The notes under the pieces are model-generated. The model was not told where the DNA came from and ran no database searches. It saw only the letters and a list, made by a program, of their open reading frames with translations. 64,000 nt of DNA from Stichopus chloronotus (lineage: Eukaryota; Echinodermata; Holothuroidea; Aspidochirotida; Stichopodidae): positions 15,100,571-15,164,570 of the forward strand of contig CM037849.1 in NCBI GenBank assembly GCA_021234535.1, given 5' to 3'. Positions 32,260 to 46,075 of this stretch are shown one piece after another. Made by a program: the position numbers and the translations under genes. Each line of letters starts with the position of its first letter. Position 1 is the stretch's first letter.

Positions 32260-33172
32260 CAGTGGCGTAGCCACTGGGGGTAAGGGAACTTCTCCACCCC
32301 TCATTTCATTTTTGGGGGGAAATTGGAAAACTAAAGAAATTTGGGAAAATAGTATTTATTTTCCCATTTCTCTAAAATTTTTCCTAGGTTAGAAATTGTG
32401 AGAGAACTTTATGCATAATTCGTATTTTAATGCAACATATTTCCCCTGATTTCGTTTGTCACTGCGGCATGAAACATTCCTGAGTCGCGTTCCACAGAAT
32501 TGCTCCATGGCCGCAGCAGACTGAAAGTGAAATGGGCTCTGGTGTTGTTATGATCACGGAAGTGTGGGTCTTATAGGTTAGTGAGTTTACAACCATTGGG
32601 CCATGTAGAAGTACCTTTTCGTGACCTAAACGAAAAAGCGAAATAACATCAAAAAATCACATGTAGGTCATGGACAATGTCTTCACGTCGACAGAAATAA
32701 TACGTCAACATCATTCAGTTTACCACAAAGTAATCTAAGGACATGTAGACTGCTACCATTTATGCCCCTGAGCTTCACTGTGTTGGACCGGTTATGGTGT
32801 GTGGGACCAATACTTTGTGTGCTTAGCAGGCCCAGCTGAATACTATTGGTCCAGGATTTTTCTGATATTTTGTTTGCGCTTACAGAAGGGACAGGGGACT
32901 TGGGAGAAACGGCCTAACAATACTTTCAAACTGAACTGTTTAATCACATTGTTATTCTGAATACTGAGGTAAGGTCTAAAAATGAACATTCACCAGCAGC
33001 GCAAAGTAAAATAAAAAAAAAAGAAAAGGAAGCATAAAGTAAAAAATAGGAATTCAGAGATGTATTCAGATCAAATCTAGCATCAAAAATAGCTGCATCT
33101 AGACTACCCTACATGACAATTTTTTTTTTAAAGGTCCCCAGCCCCCTTGAAAAAATTTTGGCTACGCGACTG
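32260..33172. mobile_element. non-autonomous hAT-type DNA transposon (913 bp)
   Basis: Left end CAGTGGCGTAGCCA; right end, complemented, CAGTCGCGTAGCCA: a 14-bp terminal inverted repeat with one mismatch. The flanking octamers are identical (CCTTGCAT at 32,252-32,259 and 33,173-33,180). An 8-bp target duplication and CAG-type ends are the hallmarks of hAT elements. No transposase frame lies inside, so it must have been moved by another element's enzyme. Related internal sequence (AAATCTAGCATCAAA) recurs near 54,380 and 54,635. Confidence 0.85.
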
Positions 33173-33539
33173 CCTTGCATATAACGTTACAATGATGCCG
33201 TGAAACGTCCTGCTCACTGCAAAACTATAAATTTATCACGTGTACGTTTAGTCGGTACCATTAGGGATGCACACGCTCCTAGCCTAGCCACATATTACAT
33301 GCATTAAAATCCTACACTTTAGCTAAGGCCTCGATTTAGTTTGATTATATTTTGTTTGTCCTTGCAGAGGCGCCCTTGCTTGTTGTTATTTAAGATAATG
33401 TGAGTCAATGCAAGGGGGTTTTTTAGCCAGAATACTCTCGAATTAAGGAGACCCATTTTATCTTCTATGTATTTGATCAGGTGAAAGTTTTAAAGATGAC
33501 ATATGCTCGGTTGCTAATAACGCAATCTCTGTATGATAA

Positions 33540-35430
33540 ATCGGAATCTTGTGTATATCATCGCAGAGGTAAAAATAAAATAATAATAATGCCACTCACA
33601 TCACGTGCAAACCAACTTATTGACAACATCCATACAAATAACATCACAGAGACAAATGCACTCATAAATGCCACAGCTAAAACCATCGGAAACTTCAACA
33701 AAGAACCCAAACACGAAAAATCCAACAAGAAAAACCCCGCCATAGAAGCAACGCCTTGAAAATAAGATTAGGACACTCAGGAAAGACATTGCTAGGATGG
33801 ACGCTGCAAAAAGAGGGACAAACAAAATACCAGCATCAATAGACAATGGTTACCACGTCAAAGAAAAGCGACTCAAGACAGCTCCGGAAGACGCCAAACA
33901 ACGCCTAACGGCAACAGCACAGAGACGCCAAAGATGCATCGCCCGCAATGACCAGGACAGAATCAACAAACACGACCCGGAACGAACGACGTTCAACTTC
34001 ACACCGACAATCAGACAGCAACATCGGAAGCACCTGATAGCAAACAGACATACGACTTCTGGCAAACAATATGGGGTACTCTAAAAATGCAAGACACCAA
34101 AGCAGAATGGACACACACCGCAGACCTAACGTACCTACCCAAACATTGCGAGCTATCACGAAGAACGACATACAACCCAAGGTGAAAAACATGCCAAATT
34201 GGAAGACACCTGGACCGTACCAGGTACAAGGATACTGGCTCAAACATCTCACAAGCTTACACAACTTCAAGACATCCTCGAATACCCACAAAACATACCA
34301 CCATGACTCACAACTGAGCGAACTGGTCTCATACAGAAAGAACCGATATAAGTTACCCACGCCCGTAATTACAGACCCAATACTTGTCTACCGACAAAAT
34401 GGAAACTGTTCTGAGGGATACTTGCCGACCAGATTAACAAACACCTTAACACACACGAACTACTTACACAAGAGCAGAAAAGATCACGTTCAGGACGCCA
34501 GGTAAGAATGATGAAATGGTGGAATGAAAGACCGAGCACACCAGAAAGTGGTCCAACAAACAGCTACCTGGACAAAACAAACGACAAGTACCGAAAGTGG
34601 CATCAACTGAAAACACATGCAAATGGCTGAAAGGGAACACAGGATTGAAGACTGAAACAGAAGACCTTATAAGGGTTGCGGAAGACCAGGCCCTAGGCCC
34701 TAAACACAAAATGCCACGAAACAAAAGTACTCCACATGATCGTTGATCTCCAAGTGTAGTATTCGCAAGGAAAAAGACGAGACAGTTGCCCATGTAATCA
34801 CAGCCTGCCTCAACGTAGCAGGACGCTTCTATAAGACAAGTCACGAGAACGTGACAGCCGCAATACACTACGAAGTAGTATGTCAGCATTACGGTATCTG
34901 AACAAGAACGGACGAACGCATGGCTACACAAACCTAACCCCACGGAAGAGAACGACAAGACTAAGATCCTCTGGGACTTCAAAATCAGGACTGACAGTGT
35001 AGTAACGGCTCGTAGACCAGACTGGTAATCATAGACAAAGAAACACAGGAAGGACTGATAATTGATGTGGCAATACCCAACGACTCAAACATAGTCAAAA
35101 AGGAAAATGAAAAGGTAGACAAGTACCGAGACTTGAAAGTAGAAGTACAGAGACTGTGAAACATAAAACCAAGGGTAATCCCCGTAGTAATCGGTGCACT
35201 TGGAGCAAACACCAACAACTTAGAGAGACATCTACAACACATTCCTGGTTAACACAAAGTGCAGCAACTCATGAGGACAGCACTGCTGGGGACTGCCCAC
35301 TTCCTCAGACGGATACTCGATCTCACAGAGTCGGGTAGGATTTCGAAATCCGAGTCAAACACATAACAACATAGACTGAGTTGAGAAAGAACAAATAACA
35401 ATAATGAGTAAATAAAGTATCAGTAGGGCC
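33540..35430 (+). mobile_element. decayed non-LTR retrotransposon (RLE-type, R2-like) with deleted RT core
   Basis: Pieces of one polyprotein appear in order on this strand, in shifting frames. The N-terminal part is about 33,590-34,080. The reverse-transcriptase start (PNWKTPGP, QGYWLKHLTSLH) is about 34,195-34,265. A segment reading as LLTQEQKRSRSGRQ ends near 34,503. After that come a C-terminal segment (LKTETEDLIRVAEDQALGP) at about 34,640-34,700, a Cys-His knuckle (KEKDETVAHVITAC) at about 34,760-34,810, and an endonuclease region (LWDFKIRTDSVVTARRPD) from about 34,970. VIGALGANTNN and HFLRRILDLTESGR follow to about 35,340. The catalytic palm, with its YADD-like motif, is missing between the second and third parts, and many frameshifts and stops are present. 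It is a dead fossil. Confidence 0.8.
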
Positions 35431-35940
35431 TATATCTCTATACGTACATACAAGTTCGACTTTTTGTCACAAATATCTGCATACTAAATTTCTAAAAGGT
35501 AAAAAATGCAGAGAAGATACCAACACTGAATAGGGCATTGACGTACCTTTGAAATAACATCTGGAATGATTTTCACCAGTGCTACACGTAACGCTGAGCA
35601 ATGACGTATAAACCTCTAGGCCAAGCTTCCTCAAATAGCACGTCACGTCCACTAGAATGGCGCCCAAATAAAACTGGGAGACTACTGGAGGGTGATTATT
35701 TTTAACCATGCTGACAAAAATTATTCTGTCCCATGGACTTACACAAACACACTGATTTTCAAAAAGACCTTCCTTTGTGCCTTCCCACTAGGACGGAGAT
35801 CAGTGGTGCATTATATCAAAAACATTTAACCATGGGGCGCTTCAGTAAATTTAATTGAGGAAGCCTGCTACCTATTCTAGGCTCACAAAGCGGGTTGAGC
35901 AAGACCTACTCTGGCCAGAAATCAGCAGAGACCCTGTATA
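35431..35940. other. intergenic, no gene recognised
   Basis: Unique AT-rich sequence downstream of the retrotransposon remnant. Its 3' end may lie near the AATAATGAGTAAATAAAG at 35,400-35,417. No coding signal. Confidence 0.4.
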
Positions 35941-36196
35941 TTCCATAATCGTAATAAGATAATCGTAATAACCGTAAATTGAATACCCACCATAAATGTA
36001 ATAAATTTAACAATAAATGTAAGACACACCACAAACGTAAAAATGTAAAAATTATTCAATGGTGGGGTTAGTTATTACATCTATGGTTATAAGTTATGAT
36101 ATTTATGTATGGTATTGCACTTATGGTTGAAAATTATTTCATTTGTTGAACCGGTATTACATTTATGGTTGTTATTACATTTATGAGTTACACAGA
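35941..36196. repeat. foldback of a repeated 15-bp motif
   Basis: Degenerate copies of ACCATAAATGTAATA lie in direct orientation at about 35,943-36,045. Inverted copies (TATTACATTTATGGT) lie at about 36,070-36,190. The two halves can pair into a long imperfect hairpin with many registers. It may be a foldback transposon or a simple-sequence palindrome. No coding content. Confidence 0.6.
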
Positions 36197-37311
36197 TCCC
36201 CGACACGGACGCGTTTGCTGCCATTTGTTATTTACAACAAACCGTACTGGTACAAATTAAAATTACATATGAATGGTTGGGAAACTCAAAATATATCTCT
36301 TAGGAGGTGAAAGGTTGAGGGGGGTTATCTCTATACTTTTGTAATAAGAGAGTTACCGGTATGGGAGCAACTATTCTTGAGTGCATCCACTCATATTGAG
36401 TGAACTTTTCAAAGTGTCTCCAGTGTAGAGGGTGTTCTTCTTTGTAAACGTATTCCGTTAGTTCAGTGATGCTTCACTAGAATCACTGAGGAAGATCTGG
36501 ATTGCAGATCGAAAATCTTGTATTTGTAAACTTGAGGAGACAGTATGAGATGTCTACAAAATCAAAATGACTTCCACAACCAAAATAAATAACCACCTGA
36601 GTGACTCTGTCTACCATTAACAAAGTTTTTGGAATTTTTAAAGTAAATGTTTTAACAATACACCGTCACTTTGAGGTAATTTAATTCTTTCTTATTGGTC
36701 CCATCTTAGGTGACGTCAAGCTGCTGAAGATCACTCTGGTTTCGACTTACTTTCAGGTTCAACCAGTCCGACACAGGAAGGGCTCTCACAGGAAACATCT
36801 TCAGCTCCTCATTAAGTGCGGTATTCTAATGACGTCACATTAAAAGAAATCAGCGCCACGACAGAGAAAAAGAAAATAACAGAAGTATTACGACAAAAAA
36901 CGCGCTAGTCAAAAAGATGTCCTTAAGAAGGACATTACAATTAATACATTAAAGAAGAAATGAGTTGTCACAGGCTGGCCAGTTTGAACAACCAAACACG
37001 ATACGTAGACTAAGTCCGAGGGTACGGACCCAAACGCGGGGCTACCCGTTGCTATACGCAGCGATGCCTTACCTTACTCTCATCACTGTAATAGCTGCAT
37101 GATCTGATGCAGCCCTGACAGATGGCAACCGAGCTACCACCGAGTGAGAGCCATCATATGTGACGTCATTATTTCTTTGGATCTCGTTTGATTTCTTTCT
37201 CTTAAGATGACTGGACTTACAAAAACGAATTTTCAAGACAAAATAAGAATTTAATCTGCCAAAAGAACGAAATCAATAAAGTATTTTCACTTTCCTCGGA
37301 CATCGACGAAG
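36197..37311. other. upstream flank of the small membrane-protein gene
   Basis: No gene. It contains a hammerhead-ribozyme-like core at 36,486-36,514 and a run of several ATGACGTCA-like CRE motifs (36,829-36,838; 37,160-37,169). Whether these act as promoter elements of the downstream reading frame is unknown. Confidence 0.35.
36486..36514 (+). ncRNA. hammerhead-ribozyme-like core (candidate only)
   Basis: CTGAGGA fits the hammerhead CTGANGA box. It is followed by a hairpin (GATCTG pairing with CAGATC over a 5-base loop) and then GAAA, which is the catalytic core layout. Stems I and III and a cleavage site are not clear from the flanks. Such motifs are known in Penelope-like retroelements. 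Confidence 0.3.
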
Positions 37312-37845
37312 ATGTTTACTCTATCCGATATATCCTGGTTTTGGTTCGTGCCGCTCTTTGCCATGGCAACGATGCTGCTGCTCGTGACGGTGATCATATT
37401 TCTTTGTTGTAGGACGCCATCAAGTCGAAGACAGACTGTCCCCAAGTATTCCGACCCCCAGGTGATCCTACGGGACGTCAATTCGGTGGAGGTGATCGCT
37501 AATCCCACCGCTGCTGGGACAGACGGGGGAAATTCACCCCCAGAGATACACATTTACGACGACCAAGCAGAGAGTATTTACCAAGAAGTTCCCAAAGCTG
37601 AAAAACAGAAGAAATTGGCAGCGGAGGAGAAGCAGGCGCAGGCGCAGGCGCAGATAGAGATGCCGGCGACGGACCGTCGAGGATTGAAAAGATCGAGGTT
37701 CACGACGATCAAAGAAAAAAGAGACAGAAGTGTAAAACGAGACTCGAAGAAAAACAGTCGAGCGAAAAGTCTGGATCTGCCTAAAGCGGGTTCCCTTAAA
37801 GATCGTGAAACGGTAGAATTCAACGAGGTACGCCCCGTGCTTTAG
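37312..37845 (+). CDS. small single-pass membrane protein, unknown family (177 aa)
   Basis: An uninterrupted frame with higher GC than its surroundings. The layout is that of a real protein. Nine residues precede one strong transmembrane segment (about 10-33, WFWFVPLFAMATMLLLVT..), which ends in CCR. A cytoplasmic tail follows: hydrophilic to about residue 100, a Gln/Ala run (KQAQAQAQI), then a very basic stretch (about 120-160). IHIYDDQAESIYQEVP holds two Tyr, one in a YxxV context. With no signal peptide, it would sit N-out as a type III protein. It could be complete in one exon or be the last exon of a larger gene; the ATG context and absence of an obvious acceptor favour a single exon. 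AATAAA at 38,071-38,076 could end the transcript. I recognise no family. Confidence 0.6.
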   Translation: MFTLSDISWFWFVPLFAMATMLLLVTVIIFLCCRTPSSRRQTVPKYSDPQVILRDVNSVEVIANPTAAGTDGGNSPPEIHIYDDQAESIYQEVPKAEKQKKLAAEEKQAQAQAQIEMPATDRRGLKRSRFTTIKEKRDRSVKRDSKKNSRAKSLDLPKAGSLKDRETVEFNEVRPVL

Positions 37846-38070
37846 TGACTTGAATATCACAAGGACGAACCACACGGTTATTCGGATCATTCGTCACTTT
37901 CGGGTCACAGGTGTGGAAGTGAGGTAACCATGTACATGTTCCAGCATTTTACACGCACCAGTTCTTTTTCAGTTCCATCACTGCACAGTGGAAACTGCAA
38001 CACCTGGTGGAAGATTGTGACAAACTATTTGGTTAAAATTCCACCTTCCATGAATACCTTTTGCGTCATT

Positions 38071-38084
38071 AATAAATTAATAAA
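38071..38084 (+). terminator. candidate polyadenylation signal for the small membrane-protein gene
   Basis: Two overlapping AATAAA hexamers lie about 225 bp after the stop codon of the 177-codon frame. Confidence 0.4.
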
Positions 38085-39110
38085 TTCTTCATTGAGACTT
38101 CTGACTTTAAATCACCGATTTTTGTTTAATAACCTAAGAAAATTATGTAATCTTCATTCAAATATCGAGAGCGCAGAGCAAGAGCGTATCCACATGCAGT
38201 CACATCCAAGATCTTTTGTTTTTTGTTCGGGGGGGGTAGGTGGGAACGGGCTCACGAGAGAACTGTAAACAACCTAAAACAATACAATTTCCATCTCGAT
38301 GGGGGAAATGAAAGTGACTCTCATGAAAATAATCATAAACAGCACAAAGACTAAGTGAATTAATATTCTTTTCTTTTTCTCCTTTAAGACAGATTTTCTT
38401 TATTATTTTGTTATTTTTTGTTTTTGCAGAACACTGACAAATTTGATTCCGTTCTTTTTTCTTTTTTGTTTGTTGTTGTTCTTTGTTAAGCTGGCCTCAA
38501 GACATCCATCAGCTAAACATTCAAGTAATGAGGCTTTAATCCGATGTATACGTTACGTCGTTGCTGTACATTAGTGGTTTGTCTATTAATAACTGTTGAC
38601 TGTAAACAATAAAAATCAACTGAGGCAAGTATTTGCCAAAATATTGGCCTTTAATATTTTGATAACAGTAAAATATCGTTATCCTGACTTTCCAGATTTT
38701 GTGTGGGAAATTGCAATCATGTAACGATTTTGCGACGTATTTCTAAACAGCCAATTTAAAGGATTAAGCACTCGAATGATTTCTTCGTATATCAGTAAAT
38801 AGTAACATTGGTTTGATATAGACACACACGCACGCACACACACACAACACGTAATTTAAGCCCAGAGAGACAAATATTTTTTTGTAGCAATAAGTCGGTG
38901 TTGTTAACGGAATGTCAAAATCGGAAAGAAAACGAGAAGACGAGATGGACGACAGGTAGTGGTACCTTTGTTGATAACAAGATCAATTCGCTAATGAACA
39001 TCGTCAAGTAAGCACACCACGGGCCTGCATTTTGTCATAGGTGAAGTTGGATAGTTTAATTAAACTAATACTGAAAGTTCTCACGTAACACGATACTACA
39101 AACCGTGACG
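38085..39110. other. spacer between two convergent genes
   Basis: No gene. It separates the plus-strand membrane-protein frame from the minus-strand FAM151-like gene, so both 3' ends must lie here. A minus-strand AATAAA (TTTATT at about 38,399) is a candidate end for the FAM151-like mRNA. A (CA)n run is at 38,822-38,847. Confidence 0.45.
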
Positions 39111-41356
<2,246 letters not shown>

Positions 41357-44300
41357 CTGAAATGACAACAATTGGGAAACTAAAGTTCATTATAGTTGGG
41401 ATATATGATGCCATACTGACCATATGATACCGTGGCTAATACAATGATATGGGGAAAAACTGACCCATAGGCCAAGGTGATACCGTGACATATTTAATGA
41501 TATGGGCAAACTGGCCAGATGATACGCTCCCTTCACAAGATGCAAAGCGGTTGACTGGTTGAGAGATAATAAATTTATTGTGCTGTCATTACGCGAAGTT
41601 GCAATATTACGTTTAACTTAACTAGTATTAACTTAAAGCGTGACCGCACAACTCCAACCCGGAAAATTTCCCCGGATAATCCTCCCCCGCCCCATCCCGG
41701 AAAATCCTCTCTCGTATCACCTCCTGAATTTCTCCTCGGACAAGTGACCCCCCTGCCCCTCTACCTAGCAATTCCTCCGGAGAATGGGTCAGGTTTAAGG
41801 GAAGAGTTAGGGGAATTGTCGGGGTGGGTGAATTGTCCGAGAACAGCTGCAAGTAAACTAGATGACATATTGTTCATTTCCATGCCCTCATCCAAATCAC
41901 ATCAACCGTAAGTTCCCTCGTTCTGCCCCACCCCCGTGCAACCTTCACACCCCATCCTAACACCAGCACTTCACCTGATCCCGGTGCATTCACCCCGTTC
42001 TCTTCACCACTCTCGAAGTACGACCCATTTATACCCATTGATACCAATCATCGAGTTACTTGCATTTCAGAATTCACCCCTTACTGCATACTAACTAATC
42101 CCATCAACCCTACACCATCATTACACCCACTTTCTGCAAAATCATTACCCAATCAACACTTCGTGTTCGTTACACCCACCAATAACATTTACTCAACCCC
42201 CTTCCCTCCCCCTCCCCCTCCTCCCCCCCCCCCCGGCCTCTCCCTCGTATAAAACACTACACTAGCATTACTCATCGTTCCTTCAAAATTCATAACACCC
42301 AAAGACCCACATGATATCACTTTACTATTTTATTCAAACACTCAGATAACTTCGACCCGAGAGTTCAACTCCCTGCTTCGACAAACCTCTGTTTGTGCAT
42401 TCAGCCCGATGGCTCCAGTAATGTCCTTTTCATCTCTATATTGGAAGGTATCATCATACCAAATGTAGACTGCACAATAACATAAGGACTTAGAAAGCCC
42501 CTCACCTTCATGTGAGACAAAATGTAACAAGGCTCCCAGCTTCAGGCCTTTCGTTCATGGGGGGAGTAGCTACTTTGTACATTCATGCTATGATGTCACA
42601 AACACTTTTCTGAAAATGTCTTAGTTGTGTCATTGAAAGGCTAAAAGTGATGTTTTGGCAAAGACACCTTGCGGCTCTTATTTTGACGTTTGTCTGTAAA
42701 CAAAAATATTTATCGGCAATAAGGACGATCGGCCTATAGCATTTAATAATAATATCCTTAGTTTGGTGTGTTAATCGACAGGGACGCAGCTACGGGGGGG
42801 GGGGGGGGCGGGCGGCATAGTGGAACGTGCAATACTCCCACCACCCCAACATAAAATGTAGTGTGTAGGGATCCGTTTCTTAATGCAATGTATAGGCACA
42901 GACAACAGCAAAACTTTCGTTTACATACATGTACATGTAGTAGAAAACATAGTAACGATTGCCCCATTTGCACCTGAGTCCCGTTATGAAAAGGAAAACT
43001 TTCAGAAGGAAAATTTCCTGATAACTACATCTCCTCTTTAAGAAGTCAGTTTTTTTCCGGGACAAACGTCAAACATCTGCATCCACATAACACCGTATGA
43101 TGGGTTAGCAAACTGACAATTTCAAACTTAGGAGCATATCTTTGTAAAATTTGAAAATTTAAACTACTTGCTTCACGTCAGCAAATAGAACAATCATTTC
43201 TGTATGATCAGTAATGCCAAAGTGAGGTAAGACATTACCACAGAAGTACGGTAGGTCTTACATAACCATATATGTTCTCCTCCTGGTCTAGAGGCTTTGA
43301 TTACATAATACATCAATTCATTTGGCAATTCACAAAATAGTGACTTGCGGCATACCTTGACGGAAATCACTACCATTTGCGGGAACAGTGAGTGACAAGT
43401 CGAAGTTACGTAAGCGTATCCATGGCGACAAGTTTGTCAAATACCTGTAAGGATCTCATAAGAGTGTAAATTGTTCGCTAATTAGAAGGTTGTGTTGATC
43501 TGATTTCACGTTAGACATTAGCGATTTTTGAGTCACCAATTAAATGTATCCATATGTTAGAGCTTCCGTGCTCGACCGTTGTTCAAGGGTAAAATAACTG
43601 GATTGGAAATTACAACCAGCTTTCTGTGGGATTACGATTAGGCACGCTATCGATATATTGTTATCAAACTGATATTATCATTCATGTATCCACATTACGT
43701 ATTCCTGCCTTGCCTGTTTTGTGAGATCAATTCATGATTTTAAAGCATCACGCAAAACCACCAGCGGATGTAACGACAAGCAAGCTAGAGCACGGTCAAA
43801 TGTTTGTCTGTGGGTAGGTCCTGTTTCCAATTTTCGTAGCTTCCTGTGCTAAAAAGGAAATACAAGTTGGAAGGTTTTCCCAATAAAATTATTCCTACGG
43901 TCAATAAAAAAAAACATGCGTGCGTGCATGCTTTTTTGATGATATATACATAAGCTATGCATTAATTGCTTCGTATTTAATATATTTTCATATATTTATT
44001 CAGTGGATAATAACGTCGGATGATAACTTCGAATCTTGATCAATGAATATAGGTAAGCGCCAAATTTCATGGACTACTATCAGAAGAAAATACGGTATTT
44101 TATCGACACTACTGTTTGATAACGCTGATCCAACCAGTTGATAAACTTAACCTCATCTATACAGTTTACGTTTACTGACAATTTAGGATATATGGACTAA
44201 TGATCAGTCTTACTTTCTATTTACCGTCATTCTGGGGCTAATTGGCCTGTCACACACATGTCAGTCGCGTTTTATTTAGATACTTTTTTTCTAGTTTAAA

Positions 44301-45870
44301 GGAAAAGTGGCCTCACTGAGCTCAATTAGCCTAAAGATTGTGTGACATGTATCCAGAAAAGAGCTGACTTCATGCAAAATTTGCAAAATAAAACTCTGAG
44401 TAGAAATCTGTTGGAATTTTGTTGATATCTATAACGATTGTTGAGATATGACTTTTCAAAGTTTGATAAAAGTGCAAAACAGACGTGTGAAGTGTTGCAC
44501 AGTGTCAGTAGTGAAGAAAAAGAAGAAAATACATGCTTCCAAATAAAAACCGCTGAGCATGAAAAATTCCCAAATGTCCTTGCATAAAGTTAACTAAACA
44601 AAGGAATAACATAAGACATACCGTAGGAGTCCATCTCACAAATATGCATAGCCCTATTCAACCAATGTTTATTCATAATGCATCTGTGAGACACGAATTT
44701 GCCCGTAAAATTGTCAATCGTTGATGGATTGTGACAGAATTTGGGGCTATTTTTAACATTTTCAATGATCAATGCTTAAAATGCGTAACGTGCGTGACAT
44801 TTTTACTTCAATACTCCAAAATGTCATTTTCATGTCACATCAGTATTATCCACTTTTTTTTCATTTATTTCTTTACCGAGCAGCAGCAAAGACACCAGCA
44901 TAAAAAATGTCTTTTACTGCTTTCTCTTTTGTACTATTTATATGAAACTTGAATTCTATCAACACCGCCATACAACAAATGACAATAGCAAGCCCTTCTG
45001 GACTTTTCTCTGGCAATTAGAACGCGGACTGCTGCTAGCTAATTTAGACCACGTTCCGTTGAAAGGGCGATACCCAAAAAATGACCAAACCTTTGAATGA
45101 TGAATGTTTAGAAACTAACGAGGAACGAAGACATCACAACATCATCAATGGACCCTTCCATTTGTTTTACTTTCAAAGAAGTGTCCCAAGATATAGCCTT
45201 TATTAAAGTGATTGCGTGTGTACTGAAAAACCGGAAACATAAGATTATGTTTGATCTTAACTTTTTCTTTATTTTTAAATGCACAAGCCAGGTTGTACAT
45301 AGACCGACTACCTTTTTTTCAGTGAAGGAAAATGACAGCAACTACTTTGAAAGGCAACGGGATTGGCGTAAAAACAGTAAAAAAAAAACAGAAATCATAT
45401 TTGAAAATTGACGGTTCTTACTGTAAGCCGCTACATAATGAATATGCAGCAGTACAGGTTTCAGTAGTGTATGGAAAACATACTACTCAAGTCGTCGCTA
45501 CTTGGTCGGATCTGGAATTGTAGTATTTCGTGAAAGGAAGCACTGTATTTACAAAAAATCTACGAACTGATCGCAACATGGTGGCGTCAGTGATCCTGAG
45601 TTGTTTTGACTAACTGAATATTCAATACTAGTATACTTCCCATTGGCTTGTTCAAAGAAGCACACCGTTGATTTGAATGAAAACTGTCAACCACTACATT
45701 ATCGTATTCTACACTTTTTGTCGTTATGTTAGAAGAATTTGGAATCATATGGTTAACCAGCTGAACCTATTTATTTTTCCGAGATTGATTGGTGCAATGA
45801 AAAGCCTTACCAAACTTTCGGAGATGAAATTTCAATGTTTTCACCTACGCACGCAATCACTTTAAGATAT
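41357..45870. other. no certain gene; probable first intron or upstream flank of the FAM151-like gene
   Basis: Should hold the missing 5' exon(s) of the FAM151-like gene, but none is clear. 41,390-41,530 has two degenerate copies of an about 65-bp unit (ATATGATACCGTG, AATGATATGGGCA). 41,900-42,250 is a C-rich strand with a long poly-C at 42,218-42,234. A poly-G at 42,796-42,811 follows ACGCAGCTACGG, a likely transposon-end remnant. Confidence 0.4.
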
Positions 45871-46075
45871 CTACAATCTTGGGCAAAATTGTTGGGACAC
45901 TTTGTCAGTACGTTGCAAGTATAATACTGAATTTTAGGTGAGGGGATAACATGAAACCCTGCGCCCCTTCCCAATGTTGCGCTATAGGAGCGAATGCACC
46001 CTTTGAACAGCAATCTTGTAGCCAACATTGAACGGGGGCGCGGGGTGTCCCAAGGTATTTTGTCCAAGATTGTAG
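45871..46075. mobile_element. 205-bp MITE with about 30-bp terminal inverted repeats
   Basis: The left end CTACAATCTTGGGCAAAAT and the complement of the right end CTACAATCTTGGACAAAAT match, and the match extends to GGGACAC at about 30 bp. TAT flanks both sides (45,868-45,870 and 46,076-46,078). The end sequence and TA-containing duplication fit Tc1/mariner-type non-autonomous elements. No coding capacity. Confidence 0.72.

Noticed and set aside
33601..34982. Long minus-strand open frames, Cys/Leu/Phe-rich
   Set aside because: They are the reverse strand of the decayed retrotransposon, whose plus-strand pieces match a known polyprotein order.
37534..37890. Minus-strand open frames over the small membrane-protein gene
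   Set aside because: Arg/Phe/Leu-rich shadows of the plus-strand frame, without domain or start context.
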